Of a stretch of DNA of 64,000 nucleotides, positions 1 through 12,945 are shown piece by piece. The translations under genes and the position numbers were made by a program. The DNA comes from Dioscorea cayenensis subsp. rotundata. Taxonomy: Eukaryota > Streptophyta > Magnoliopsida > Dioscoreales > Dioscoreaceae. How positions within the stretch are numbered: the first letter of the stretch is position 1; every line of letters starts with the position of its first letter. A model generated the notes under the pieces. It worked only from the letters and a program-made list of their open reading frames with translations, was not told the origin of the DNA and did no database searches. Where the stretch lies: assembly GCF_009730915.1 (NCBI RefSeq), contig NC_052489.1, positions 28,823,916 through 28,887,915 on the forward strand. Direction: 5' to 3'.

Positions 1-915
1 GAGCTATTCTTAGAAAATATTAGATGGTCTGACAACTTTTATTTTTTATTTTTTTAATTTGAAATATTATTTTCATAGCAATTGGCGTAATATGTAACTG
101 CTCACCAATTTCTAATATTGTGTGTTGTCCTTCCATTTAACTCAAGTTCTGTTATCTTTCTAACAAGCTTGATATTTTAAATTAGATGTTAACCGCTGGA
201 TATCATAAACATACATAAAAACATATATATACATACGGCAAGCAATGAGTTTATTTATTAATAAACAAATTACTGTTGGATCCAAGTAGCCAACTTTTGA
301 GCATAAATACTTAATTCAAGACTCAAATTAATGTTAGTCAATGAATATCTAGAGAATAATAATTAATCCATTCCAATTATAAATAAGAGGATGAGAATGT
401 CTACAAATGGATGACCTGAAACTGAAAACACACTTATTATGAAACTGGGAAATAATTTGAACAATCTTTCATAGCATTTGCTTAGTCCACCCATTCTCAA
501 CCACTAAATAAAAGCACCCCAAAATCAAAACAAACTGTAAGCAAACCTGATGAGTCTTTAAAAAAAAAATAAAAAAATCAATTTACAGTTTCAAGCATTC
601 AAACACTGCTTACATCCAATAACCAACCTCAGGCAAAAGTATCAAATATACACTATCTCACCTGTGTTTGGTTTAACTTTAACCACATGGTTGCCGCCTT
701 AAATCCATAAGGCCAAGTTGGAATATCAAAAGAAATGGGTTTTAATCTTCTGAGGTTCATGAGATATGAGATTCAATGATGAGTAAATATCGTCATGTGA
801 GAATAAATAAGATGAAAATATGGAGAGAATTCATGCACAATGGTACTTCATGATGAAACTTTTTTTTTTATCCGTCAGCTAATGATCCTACACCTTGTGT
901 CCACAATATTCTACT
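1..915. other. 3' flank of the DUF1644 gene, no gene seen
   Basis: AT-rich sequence downstream of the minus-strand DUF1644 stop codon. It probably contains that gene's 3' UTR and polyadenylation region. I see no protein-coding exon, tRNA or transposon signature here. Confidence 0.5.
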
Positions 916-1965
916 TCAGCTCACACCCGAAGACAGTCTCCCACGGCTCCGCCGCCTTCGCCGCCTCCCAGATCTCAATAAATTCACAGACATTGCTGCT
1001 TGTCTGCCTTGGTCGTCATCCTCATCATCTCCTTCCAGAAGATTGCCAGCAGCTGCATCAACAGCAGGAGCATCATCATCAATTGAGAGCACAGTACCAC
1101 CGCCATCCTCTAAGCTGTCAAATGTTTCATCATCTCTAGTAAACCTTGACAACAGAGATCCAGCCCCTTCTTGAAGGAGAAAATAAAAATAGTTTGTATT
1201 GAAGCCACCCCTTGCTCCATAATTTCTTTCCCCTTCACCGAGATCCTCACCATCAGTGTCAGAGCCACCATCGAAGTCTATCACATAATCCCCCAATACT
1301 ACAGACCTTGGATTTGATGCTCTGATTGTGCTGATAATATCTTCCCTTTCCCTCTGATGTTCCATCATTCTCCATTTCTGTTCCAGAATAGGATCCACTT
1401 TTCGTGGTTTTGCACGGGGATGCTCAGCCCTCACATGTTTCTGAAGTTGTTTATATGTTCCCACAAATGAGCAGTCATCGTGCATGCAGCTTCTCCTCTT
1501 TTTGTTCAGATACTCCCGTGCAGGCTCAACAACCGTCCATCCCTTCACTTGTCCACGGCACAGGGGACAAGCAAGCTCGATCCCCTCAGATTTCTTGCAA
1601 GTAGACCAACCAGCAGTCATCAGGCTCAAACTAGGATTCTCTGCATTTGTTTCATTGGAGGGCATTGCTTTAGTGTAAGCCTTCTTGAACATCTCCAGAC
1701 AATTTGAGTGACGATAGCTGGTGCCACACATGTAAGGGCGGCAACCCTTGTCATGAGATGAGCAAAGGAGAAGAACAGCATTATGTGGAAATTCCATGCA
1801 AACTGAACAAGTTGCGTCTTGCCAATCCTTTTTCTCCAAGCCTAATGGTGAGTTCTTCAGATCAGTTCTGTTTCCTGAAGCACCATGGTGTGAAGGCAAG
1901 GGATATGGGGTTGGCCTAGCCCAACGGGATGTAATTTTGCGATGGTTCCTGATGCTCCTTGTCAT
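916..1965 (-). CDS. DUF1644 family zinc-binding protein, single coding exon
   Basis: A 349-residue protein of the plant DUF1644 family, whose biochemical role is not established. The start chosen is ATG at 1965 (MTRSIRNHRK), because the extra upstream residues of the open frame lie across a likely splice acceptor (ttgtgtgtag, ending at 1981 on the minus strand). Visible are CSVC at residues 53-56 with downstream Cys/His residues to about 89, CPLC at 133-136, and a C2H2-like motif with C160, C165, H177 and H182. This is the usual order for the family. The C-terminal third is acidic and ends in an Arg/Ser-rich tail. The coding exon is uninterrupted, and the leader appears to be split by a long intron reaching to about 5363. 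Family assignment is firm; function is unknown, and a regulatory or ubiquitin-related role would be speculation. Confidence 0.9.
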   Translation of the reverse strand: MTRSIRNHRKITSRWARPTPYPLPSHHGASGNRTDLKNSPLGLEKKDWQDATCSVCMEFPHNAVLLLCSSHDKGCRPYMCGTSYRHSNCLEMFKKAYTKAMPSNETNAENPSLSLMTAGWSTCKKSEGIELACPLCRGQVKGWTVVEPAREYLNKKRRSCMHDDCSFVGTYKQLQKHVRAEHPRAKPRKVDPILEQKWRMMEHQREREDIISTIRASNPRSVVLGDYVIDFDGGSDTDGEDLGEGERNYGARGGFNTNYFYFLLQEGAGSLLSRFTRDDETFDSLEDGGGTVLSIDDDAPAVDAAAGNLLEGDDEDDDQGRQAAMSVNLLRSGRRRRRRSRGRLSSGVS

Positions 1966-1980
1966 TTCCAGCACACCTAC

Positions 1981-4900
1981 ACAAACAACCAAACATCCTA
2001 ATCAAAATATCAGAAGAGTCACGGAGGAAGCACAGAAACAAGCCATCAGCCATGAAAGTTTTAGTGAACTGAAACAAAATCAAAGCGATATATCAAAGTT
2101 AACAAAGTACACATGAAACTCAACGTCAATATAAAATTATAAACTAGGACAAGCAAAGGAATTTTTTTTTTTTTGGGGGTGGGTTTTTTGTTCAAAATTA
2201 CATCACGACTAGGGTCACAGGGTGCTGCACGTGTTCCATGCTAATAATAGCCCTTTTGGCCAGCTGGTCTGCACTGAGAGTGTACCATCTAGGTATAAAG
2301 AGTACATAAGCTTTTTAGATTTGGAAAAGAAGCTTCATATTGCTATAGTAACAGCTCCACTTCACTCCTCCTTGTTGAAGATTTGGACCGCAACTACAAT
2401 AAGTTAGATTGTATGCTCAGTATAAATCAAGTTGCCATGAAGCATGAAGACTGTTCCAGCAGCCATGGCCTCAGACACCAGCACAGACACTGCTCTAATT
2501 GGGTTAAAAGTGCAGACTGATCTGCTGGTAAATTACAACAAGACTTGATAACTCCGCTGCTATACACCATTCATATCTCATGCGTTAAGGAGATATGGCA
2601 TTAAATCCAAACCAATGAAGCTAACAAACAACAATAGCTCCCCGCTTCATGTCCTAAGATACTTATACTAGACTCCAAGTAATTTAACCAGGGAAACCAA
2701 ATGCTAACCAAAGCCAACAAGATTCTTGCGTGAAGAATGAAAGTGAAGGAAATAAAACTGTTCCAGGTATCAAATTTTAAGCAAAACTAGCACAAACACC
2801 ATGCATTATTTTTAACTTTCATTATTTCAACTTAAGTTTTCATTTAGTAGCCTATCTCGCAGGGTAGGAGTTAAAAAAAACAGCTGTTCAATCTTTCTGG
2901 CAGTGCAGGAACATGCAATAACGAATTTATTAGCACTTAACTGGGACCTGAGGATCAAATGGCTAGCATTTCAAAATTGAATAACTGAAGGCACAGATTT
3001 TCCTAGGTAAACAGGTGGAAGATAGAAGTCATAAGCAAGTTGTTTATCATAACAACAACAGATACGCCAAAGATTCCATAACTAAATAAAAGAAAGCATT
3101 CTTCTAGTTTTGCTTGCATTGGGAAATTAATTATCCCTTGTGCATCCACAGGTAAACAAGAGGTTTCAAAAACCAATAGATCCCTAATTCCACTGTAATC
3201 TTCACAATTCTATAAGTATTATTGGTAGAAGCAAATACACACACACGCGCGCAGAAAAAAGGGGTCTACTTTATTACACAACATCTAGCTCCAATCATGA
3301 TGAAGAAATTCTTGAAATTCTTGACTTACAAAGAAATTTAATACAAGCATATAACAATAAGAAAGTTGTCAAAGAAGACAGGGAATAAGATAGGAAAATA
3401 TCTATATATTTCTTACATTATTGTTACTAAACGGGGAAGCACTGGGATTTTTATTGATCACTATTTTTAAAGAACCCAATTTGTGAAGTGAAGGACTGGT
3501 TGTCATAAAAAGTCAAGGTAAGACGTAGTTGTTGTTGTTGTTTATTTTTGGATGTGGTGAAGATTTTAATTAGTTTTGTGATTATAGACAAGCAAACAAG
3601 ATGAACAATTAATAAACTGGAAATTATTCTAGGTAAACCAGAACTAAACAATGACATGCATGTCCATAAACAACAATAGCAAGATGTACTCTTGCAATCG
3701 GCAAGAAGTAAATGATTTCTCCCGAACCAGATAACACCAACGAAAAAGGATAACTATCAAGAAATATGTAAAATTGTAACTAAAATATATAAAATTGAAA
3801 TATGTTAAATGCACTATTGGTTTCTGCCCTTGCTATTTTGAGTATTTCCATTCCTTTTGGTTCGTAAAGGTGATATGGCATCCATGTGGCAAAACGAACT
3901 CATATTTGTATTTATTTATTTTTTTTTAATGACATACCAAGAATCATGATAACAATATTCAATTAAAGAATAAAGTGAAGTAATGAAAATGAATTATCAA
4001 CAATAAAAATGAGAAATTGTAATTAACATAATTGAATTGGAAAAACACCATATTCATGGCAAACTTAAATATCTTTTTTCACAATTTTAGTAGAGTTAAA
4101 TTATCTCAATAGAACATTATATCAATTAAAAAAGAAACCATAAACCCAAAAATAAGTTCAAAAGGAGCATAGTAAGTTTTGGAATAAAGCAATGTAACAT
4201 AAATAGAACATGGTAATGCTATTGTGATCAATTAGCTCCTAGTAGCAGTTCAAATTCTATACAGATGAAGGCAAAAGGCCACTTCATATCTTAATTTATC
4301 CAAACAATTATACCTTATTACTTTGCCTCCTTAGACATTCACAATAAAGATTACAAATCACAATAATTGACTTAGTCAATTGTTCTTAAAGGCATTCTAC
4401 AGCCAATAAAATACACCCAACAAGCATTTTCTATAATACCCCAAAAGGTCTAGAACGATATGTTGCATCTAGAAACTTTTCATATTAATCCTAGAGAATT
4501 TAAAATTTAGAAATTCAGAAAACAGAATGATGCCTTAGTACCATATCTACCCAATTTCAGTTATGAACAAAATAAACAAGTTCACTGAGCTGCTAAACCA
4601 CATCTATTGCTACCGCCCAATTTGGCCCTTCGGGTATTAGCTCACGATAAGACACCACAATGCACAAACCTTCCAAATGCATTCGAGCAAAGGTCCGATG
4701 TATAAACTGCATCCTGTCCGGCAAGACTCAAAGTGCAACGCAGATAGGAGCTTAATACCCTTATTATATTAAGCCTGTGTCAGCCTATAGGTTGCTTGAT
4801 GGCCCAACCTTCTAGAGATTACAACTACTCTTTCTACTAGCTTCCCCTTCGAGATTTGGATTTAGCGCAGTTGATATAGTGTAAAACTTGTACACTCCTT

Positions 4901-5363
4901 TACTCCTACTCCAAATGTTATTTTGAACTTTAACCGGAATGAAATCCATGATTCACTTAAGACTTAAATAGAGTAAAATCCAAGCTCTAACCATGATTCT
5001 TTCAGCAACCACCTATAAGTGAACTTCCATGTCGAAATAGCGTAATTAAATAAACAAAAACAGTTCATAATAACCAAAAGAAAAAAAACTTCAACCACAA
5101 TCTTAAAAATCTCAGGACGAACCCTTAAACCAACAATGTATACACAATGCAAAGTCAGTACAGGTATTCAAATGAAAAGTTGACATTTTATCAATATACT
5201 TCATGAGAATAACAGCAATCAGTGTCATCCCAGACGGAATATCTCAAAAAATCTAGAAAAATCAAAATTTCTAATCCCTCCTGAAGAATTTACACACCAA
5301 TCACATCCAACAAAACCAAAACACAGACAAAATCCATCGAGCTAAAGAAGTAGATGAACTTAC
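1981..5363 (-). other. Probable 5' UTR intron of the DUF1644 gene
   Basis: On the minus strand a strong donor (GTAAGT) sits at 5363 and an acceptor at about 1981, just 5' of the DUF1644 start codon. The 3.4 kb between holds no credible coding exon. A stretch at about 4610-4870 is more GC-balanced than its surroundings and may be a conserved noncoding block or an old transposon fragment, which I could not identify. A short CA/CG-alternating tract lies near 3237-3252. This intron is inferred from splice signals only. Confidence 0.5.
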
Positions 5364-5930
5364 CCACCCAGGGACAACCTCCACCTCAAAAACAAATCCA
5401 ACCTCTCAACACCTAATAACCAGCAGCGCAAGCCGCGAACACGCACATTAATCGAAACCCACACAAAGAGCACCCCCAACCAAACACAAACATCCAAATC
5501 CACAGCCCTAAAAGAAGGAAAACAAAATCACTCTCAAATTCTACAAACCCTAGACCCAAAAAAAAAATTGAAAACTCGTGAATTTCGACACTGTGAGCGA
5601 AAATCGGAAGAAAAGACATCGAGAGAGGCAAAGGCGTGAGATCAGACCTGGAAGGAGAGATGGAGAATCGAGGAGCGTGGATCGGGCGCGAGGGAGACGG
5701 AGCACGCAAAGCTCGGTGGAGAGGAAATGGTTGAGGGGAAGAGGCCGTGGCCACGTTGAGTCGCGTGATTCGATCGAGAATAACAGGCCTTTTGTTGGTG
5801 AGAGAGAGAGAGAGAAAGAAAGAAAACATTGCCATGAAAGGCTTCACTCTTACGCTAACCGTACAAAAAAACCCTCGGGATTCGTGCTTTGATGATGATT
5901 GATTTCGGCCTGCACCGCCATAGCGGCCCA
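5364..5930 (-). promoter_or_regulatory. Likely first noncoding exon and promoter of the DUF1644 gene
   Basis: The region is GC-richer than its flanks, contains a GA/CT-rich tract at about 5798-5830 typical of plant leaders, and ends in a consensus donor at 5363. Open frames exist on both strands (minus 5413-5931, plus 5578-5892), but neither resembles a protein family and both are arginine/serine or low-complexity biased, so I read this as leader plus promoter. The next gene on the other side (13847, plus strand) is divergent. Confidence 0.5.
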
Positions 5931-6120
5931 TAGTTACACTCTTTTTAAAATTTAAATGAGATTTTATAAATAATAAAAATAATTTATTTTAGGGTGTTTC
6001 CCAAATTGTGGTTTTTTTTTCTTAATTAATAATATTGATTTTATTAAAGAAAAAAAAGAATTATAACTCTTTGAAAGTTTCTAAACATCTCAGACAGATT
6101 TTTTGAAATTTGAATTTACA

Positions 6121-6420
6121 GTTTACTTTTCAATCATCACAGGTTACTTTTCAATTAATACAGTTCACTCCATTAGTTTATTCTATTTTACAACATATAC
6201 TTCCCGCTTAAAATATATAGTTTCCGTTTAACATAGCGTATTTTTATTTAACCACATAAGTTTTTACTTAACATATAGCACATTTTGCGTTTAAAATTTG
6301 ACTTTTCAGCTTTTAAAATTAAGGGTTTTCGTTTAACATTTGGTGTTTTCGCTTAAAAACTGAGAGCCAGGCGCAGTTAACATCAGTTACTTTTATGTCA
6401 ACATCAATCACCTTTATGAC
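6121..6420. repeat. Degenerate tandem array, period about 20-22 bp
   Basis: Eight diverged units with the core TTTCGTTTAACAT or TTTCGCTTAAAA begin at about 6201, 6221, 6241, 6261, 6283, 6303, 6326 and 6346, a spacing of 20-23 bp. To the left, related units with GTTACTTTTCAAT start at 6121, 6143 and 6163. To the right, two 21-bp copies of AACATCAGTTACTTTTATGTC-like sequence lie at 6379-6399 and 6400-6420. No coding potential. It may be subterminal repeat sequence of an unrecognised transposon, or a small decayed satellite. Confidence 0.6.
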
Positions 6421-6976
6421 AAAAAGGTCTAAAAAATAACCTGTCAGAAAAAGAAAGGGCTTTAGGGAATACTCAAAGTCATGAGTTTTTTTTTTGTGAA
6501 TACCTTAACTTTAGAGGGTATTTTTATTACTAGTTTTATTAAAATAAAATAATATATTAATTTACACATGGAAATTTGGGTTTTAGCCATTTTGCTATGT
6601 TTAAAAATAGCTTATTTTTTCGTCTTATATAAAATAAATATGTATGTATGTATTTTAAAAAAATGTTACAAATTAAGATTAAAATGTGTTAATACAAACA
6701 AAAAAAGCTATTTTATATTACTAATTAAGAAAGAACCACAAATGATTATTAAAACATACTAACCCTTAAATAATAATAAAAGACAAATCTAATGATTTGT
6801 TTGGATTTTATTTCAGTTTTTAGTTAATTGAAGACAATTCAATGTTAAATATAATACTGTTTGTATAAGCATTTATTTATTTATTTTATTTTGAAGAACC
6901 TCTCAAACCGAGAAGCTATTTATTGAAAGTAAAAAGGCTAGAAGAAGATACAGATATAAAAATACACAAAACAAAG

Positions 6977-9900
6977 TTATGGAAACAAAAGAACAAATTT
7001 GAAAGTAAAACCATAATTAAGAAATGATTTTATAATCCAAAATGGAAGATCTTTTCCAAATAAAAATAGATTGAGATGTTGATGATGGAATCCATGAGTC
7101 GCTAAATTGATTGCGGAACACCCCAAATAGATGGAATGATGTGAATTTGGGGATGGCCACACATGTCTTGAAGAAACTTTAGGTTGTTGATTTGCGCTTC
7201 GAATCTCCAGGAGGAAATGTGATCGTTGTACTGAATTAATTGGATGATTGTATGATGATCGCAGAAAATGTGTTTGACAGGAATGTGTAGCTCAATCGCA
7301 GTGTGTCGAGCAACCTCGACAGCTAGTATCTCATCCGAAGAGTTGTCCTAGAAACGTTGAGAGGCACAACCTGCAAGAGAAATTTCATAATTAGCATTAG
7401 AAAAGAAAAAGCCAGTAGATCTTACCTGTGTATTGTGGTTTGATGTTGCATGAGTGAAAAGAAAGTAATCATCAGCAAAAGAAAAATTGCAGAGAAATAA
7501 TTTTCTGCCCACAAGATCAGTATTGCTGTGAGAGAACTCTTCAACATGTGCCGCAACCCTGGATACAATAGTAGAGTAGATGGGCCGGGAAATGCTAATG
7601 TGCGCTTAGACTGCCTGTATTCAGTAACCCAATTTCCTGAAGAAAACCCATTAGTGAAAAATATTGAAATGTTCAGCATGGTATTAATCTGATCCCAAAG
7701 CACTTGGATTCTATCACACTGACAAAACAAATGATCAATGGTCTCACTGTGAAGTCCACATAAAACACATGGGTTATTTGGGCCAAGGTGAATGCTATGA
7801 AGAAATGCAGATGTGGATAGGCGGCCTCTAATACATAACCATATGAAATGTTTAATTCTAGGAGCAACAGGAATGCTCCAGACAATATTCCACCCATCCC
7901 ATTGATCAGAAGAATCTAATTGCTTGTTCAAAGTATGATAAATTGCATATGAAAGTTTGGTACAAGAATATTTAGGCGCCCAAATCCAGTGATTATCAGA
8001 ATTATGATCAATAGAAATTAAATTCCTGTCCATATTGTCAACATGATTGCCAAAAATATAATTAGGCCCTTGAAAATTCCACTGATCATCAACAACAATA
8101 TCAGAAAGAAAAATTTTGATCAAAATCAACATCCATATTGAGGTAAGTGGGCTTAAGGGCGACATGTATATCAAAAAGCCAAGGATCCCAAAGAAGAGAG
8201 GTGTTCACATGATTAATAGAATTTATTTTGCAGTAATGTTTAATAAAATCAGCAGATTTGCATAAACCTCTAAAGAACCAGGAGCACTTGATAGGCATAG
8301 GATCATGCCAAAAATTGATTTTCCCATACTTATTAATCAAAATTTCAACCCACAAACAATCATGATTGTTTAAGTACTTGAATATATTTTTGGACATTAG
8401 AGAATGTTTGGCAAGAGCAAGATTTTTTGATGCCTAAGCCCCCCTCAGACTTACCTTTAGTTAAAATATTCCAACTCGCATTATGGATGCCCTTTCCATT
8501 ACCATTCCTATTCCAAATAAAAATTCTCACAACTTTAGAAATATCAAGCAGAATTAAATCAGGAATAGGGTAGACTATTGATGTGTAGTCTGGAATAGAT
8601 AACATGACAAAGTTAATAAGAATGAATTTGGATGCAGGAGTGACGTGAAAATTAGACCATTTAGTAACTAATCTTTTGACTTTATCTACCATAGGCTGAA
8701 AGGTTTGTAAAGCAATTCTTTTGGGTGAGATGAACACCCCTAAGTATTTAAAAGGGAAGAAGGCCTGTTTAAGATTCAGGATAGAACAGATTCTATTAAG
8801 AACATGGTTGTTCAACCAAGAAGGGAAAAAAATTTGAGATTTATTATAGTTGGGACGCTGACCAGTGATGATATTATAATATGATAAATAAGTCTGAATG
8901 TTTTTAGCAACCTTACGAGAGGCTTTGTGTAATTAAAATCAGGTCATCAGCATACATCAGATGATTGAAGTTATGGTGCAAGTTGCTATTAAAACTAGGG
9001 ATAAGATTATTCTGGAGACTAGAATTAAGCATAGTAGTAAGAGTTTGAGAAACAATAATGAAAAAGATAAGAGGAGATAGGGTCTCCCTGAAACTCCTCT
9101 AGAAGAGGAAAACCAAGAGGTGGGTCTGCCATTAACTAAGAGAGAGAATGAGCAAGAATGAAGACAAGATTTAATCCAGGAGACCTAAAGTGGTGGAAAA
9201 TTCATTTTGGTAAGAATGGTAAGAATTGCACTCCAACTAAGGGTATCATAAGCTTTTTCGATATCAAGTTTGATAATCATCCTGGGGGGCTATGGGTATC
9301 GTTTTCAATCGAATGAGCAACCTCTTGCATAGTGATAATATTGCCAGAAGAGCTACGATTAGCCACAAAACCCACTTGTTCTCGACCAATAATATAAGGA
9401 ATAACCTTTTTTAAACTATTTGCAAGCAGTTTCGAGAGAATTTTGAAACAAACGTTACACATGGAAATCGGTCGAAAATCAGAAACAAAGATTTGGGTTA
9501 TCCTTCTTTGGAATGAGAGCGACATAGGTTTTACCCCAAGAGGAAGGAATGAAAGAAGTTTTAAAGAAATATCGAATGGCTTCAAAAAGATGAATACCAA
9601 CAACATGCCAAAAAATTTTATAAAATTCCACATTAAAGCCGTCGGGGCCATGGGACTTACTTGAAGGAAGGTCAAAAATAGTTTGATAAACTTCCTCCAT
9701 AGTAACATTGCTGATAAGAAAGGCACTATCATAATCAGAAATCTTGGGGAGGTCAGGGGGAAGAGCATCATGAATGTTTGAAGAATTGCTGGAAGAACCG
9801 TTCTAAAGATGTTGATAAAAGTTCATGAAAGCTTGATCAATGCCAGAAGGGTCTCTGAAAACATTACCATTAGTATCCTCAATTTGAGAAATAAAATTTG

Positions 9901-11023
9901 TATGAGAATGAATATGATAAAGAGCATGAAAAAACTTGTATTCTTATCACCATCTAAAACCCAATTTAAACGAGCATGTTGGGCCCACTTAATAGTGTTT
10001 TGGCGTTGCAAAGCATAAAGTTTAGCGTAAAGGCCCTTGAGAATGAATTGTGTATTAGAGTTAGAATCAGAGAGCTCAAGAGAATCAATTTATGTTTCAG
10101 TTTCATAAATAGCAATATCCAAGTTATTGATCCCTGAGCAACACCAACGATTAAGATTAAAACGAGTGCGATAAAGGAAATGAGAAAACACGTGCATAGG
10201 GTTACCACGAGGAGAAAAATTCCAAGCTTCTCGAACACAAGAATGGCACCCCAGATAATCCACCCAAAAATTTTCAAACCGGAAAGGTTTTCTCTTATGA
10301 ACAACAGTTAAGTTAACGGTAAGGAAAAGTGGGGAATGATCCGAGAAGGAGCGAGTATGATGCGAAAGAGTATAGGATTTAAATGCGTCATTGCACTCTA
10401 GATTGACCAGGCAACAATCAAGCCTAGCCTAACGTCGAGTCAGAACCAAGTTGGTTGTTGCACCAAGTAAAGGGTGAACCGACATATTTTAAATCCAGGA
10501 GATTGTTGCTATCAAATAAAGTCATTGAAAAAATGAGACTTGTGACTATAGTAAAAGAAAGAGCCTCCCTATGCTCAATTCTAGAAAGAATGGAGTTAAA
10601 ATCCCCCAGAATGAGCCAGGGAAGCTTAAGATAAAAGAGTTTAGAGAGTTCGTGCCAAAGGAAATGTTGATTAAAGTAACGAGAAGAATTATAAACCACA
10701 GAGATAATAAAGGTTTTGGAAAAAGTAGTGGAGACCATGATGTGTAAAGCGCGACGGGAACCAGCGATAGGAGTAACCCAACCAATGGTCGAGCTCCAAA
10801 GGATAAAAATACCACCTGAAAGACCTTCGTCGAGAACAGGGGCCCACTCCCAGTGTTTAGGATTTTTTTGACAAAAGCAATCAACACGATCAGAATTGGC
10901 GCGGGTTTCAACTAAACAAACCAAAATGGGTTTAAGCTTTTTGATGAGTCTGATAAGCCAAGAAGAAGTATCCCGATCAGAGATACCCATGCAATTCCAA
11001 TAGATAATTTTAGCTAAATTCAT
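6977..11023 (-). pseudogene. LINE ORF2 remnant: endonuclease, reverse transcriptase, zf-RVT, RNase H
   Basis: The frame opens at about 11023 (MNLAKIIYWNCMG) with an endonuclease domain showing VETRA and LGDFN motifs. After frame breaks, reverse transcriptase continues: FRPISMCNVCFKILSKLLAN and GREQVGF at 9277-9500, then an intact YADDLILIT catalytic motif at about 8943-8975, then KYLGVFISPKR at about 8750. The zf-RVT region (WSIPVAPRIKHFIW and CVLCG..ETIDHLFCQC) lies at about 7700-7900. An RNase H-like segment (EILAVEVARHTAIE) lies at about 7290-7345, with its end in another frame (NLATHGFHHQHLNLF) near 7050-7100. At least five frame changes or stops make it non-functional. Confidence 0.9.
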
Positions 11024-11447
11024 AATAAACATGAATAAAAAAAATGAAAAGATACTTCCTTAAGAATGAAGGACGGGAAAGAAGAAACAGAAGCCTCAAG
11101 GTGTGGAACCCCCGGTTTCCATTATGCCTTTCTTTGGCGATACCTCCTCAGCATGAACTCCTTTCATGATGAGAGTTTCCCGTCTGACCTCTGCCTGATA
11201 TTGGACCAGTGTCATGGAGTCATCGGGGCCGTCTTCCTCATCTGGCATCTCATCGTCTTCATCATCAGTGGAATCCTCATCTTCTCCACTATCCTCTTCT
11301 ATTTCACTGGAATCAAGGGCAGAAGAGACTTGAGAAACAAGCGAGTCGTGAAAATGTCAAGAGAAAGGGGTGTTGATGGAGACATTCGAGACAAAGGTTC
11401 TCAGGATGGGAGGGGGAGAGGTGGGTTTAGAAAGGGGCCTAGATAAG

Positions 11448-12945
11448 TTAGTCGTCTGAGAGGCTCCTCGAGAAGAACGAAAAGGAAACGATGTGATTGG
11501 AAAGGATATGCGGTGGATGGTCTCGAGGAGAGTTAAAGGCATTATTTTGTATTGAAGGGTCTGTCAGAGTAGTGGCCTGTGGATTAAGCGAAGGAAATTG
11601 AATTGGATCCAAGGGATTATCTTTGTTGGTTTCGTTGATCACGATGTTTTGATTAACGGCTAGATCTACAACGAGAGTTTGAGACGTTTGGAGCTTCAAC
11701 GGCATCAGATCTTAGGGAATCGTGTGAGGCATGTAAAGTGGATGACCGCCCACGACTAGCAAATCGGGATCCTCCACGTAAGTTATGGGAGACAGTGCCT
11801 CGGGACTCAGTGATTTTGGCTTCCGCGCCGGCTGTTGTTCGCTGAGTCACGTGAAAGGCACGCACAACACTACCGCCGCGACCCTGAGCACGGCCACGCT
11901 GGCGAGATACCATAAGTCACGGTCCAAAATCGGTTTCTTGATTATCCTCAAGGCTAGGGACGAAAATAGGATCCGAAGTGTCCATGCGTTGATTGGCGTC
12001 GTGCGAAACCTGGAAGGTTCTTTCTACCGGCAATCGTTCTTCACGAGAGAGCAAAGAGAACCCGCCGGCCTCAGACGACGCAGACCTAGTGCATGACTTG
12101 TTATCGTGACCGATAAGCCCACAGTTGTAACAGAATGTCGGTAATCTCTCATACATTGCAACGACGAACACCTTCTGAAAATCATCCCCAATCCAAAAAC
12201 CTCGACAAGGAGGTTTAGATAAGTCAATTTCAATGCAAACACGAGCGTATTTGGATCTGACCAGTGTGGATGTAAATTCATCAATTTTGATGAGATTACC
12301 GAAGTTGCTAGCAATGGTCTCAAGAATGTCACCCTCCCAGCATTCGACCGGCAAGTTGTGAAACGGCACCCATATTGCAGCGGAGTTAAGCTTAACGAAG
12401 CTAGGTTCGAAAAAAGGTTTCCATGGGGATAGCTGTAAAATGATTCCGTTTACAGACCATGGTCCATCAAGAAGGAGCTGCTGCATAGCTTTTTCCGTAG
12501 GGCATCTAATCAATAAAAACCCATTAGGAAGATCGGAGATGGAGATCTCTCCAATACTGTTCCACTTGGCTAGAAGCGACGTCTTGACCTGTTCGAAAGG
12601 AAGAGATTTACCAAACAACTTACCATACAAAGCGTATTGGAATTTCATACGGCCTCCATTGGTGGCATCCTTATCCAGGCAGACGAAGCTGGATGTGGTG
12701 GCTTTGAGTTTGCTGAGGAGTTGCTCATTATGAAGAAGGGAGTTGTCTAGGGATTGAGTCAAAGAATAAGCGATTTGGGACCAAGATTTTTGTGGTGGAG
12801 GGAGGTTGACCCCCGCTTGCCATGGCAAGGGGGGAGACGAAATTCGCAGAGAGCTCAGGCAAGAAGATTGTCCAGGATTGTCAATTCGAAGAACAGAAGG
12901 TTTAGTACTACAATAAAGTTGAACAAAAGAAAGAAAAACTCTCAT
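11448..12945 (-). pseudogene. LINE ORF1 remnant, DUF4283 plus CCHC zinc knuckle
   Basis: The best-preserved part of the LINE. An open frame from an ATG at 12945 to 11917 carries a DUF4283 domain (from about GGRMKFQYALYGKLFG to SKYARVCIEIDL) and a CCHC knuckle CYNCGLIGHDNKSC, which fits C-X2-C-X4-H-X4-C. It is thought to bind element RNA. A stop at 11917-11919 is followed at once by related low-complexity sequence in other frames (11653-11913 and 11448-11705), so the C-terminal tail is broken. Confidence 0.85.

Noticed and set aside
5413-5931. 172- and 104-codon opposing open frames near the DUF1644 leader
   Set aside because: Low-complexity Arg/Ser or hydrophobic composition, no family resemblance, and the position fits a leader exon and promoter.
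6121-6420. CRISPR-like array
   Set aside because: Units are contiguous, diverged and without unique spacers, and the genome is eukaryotic.
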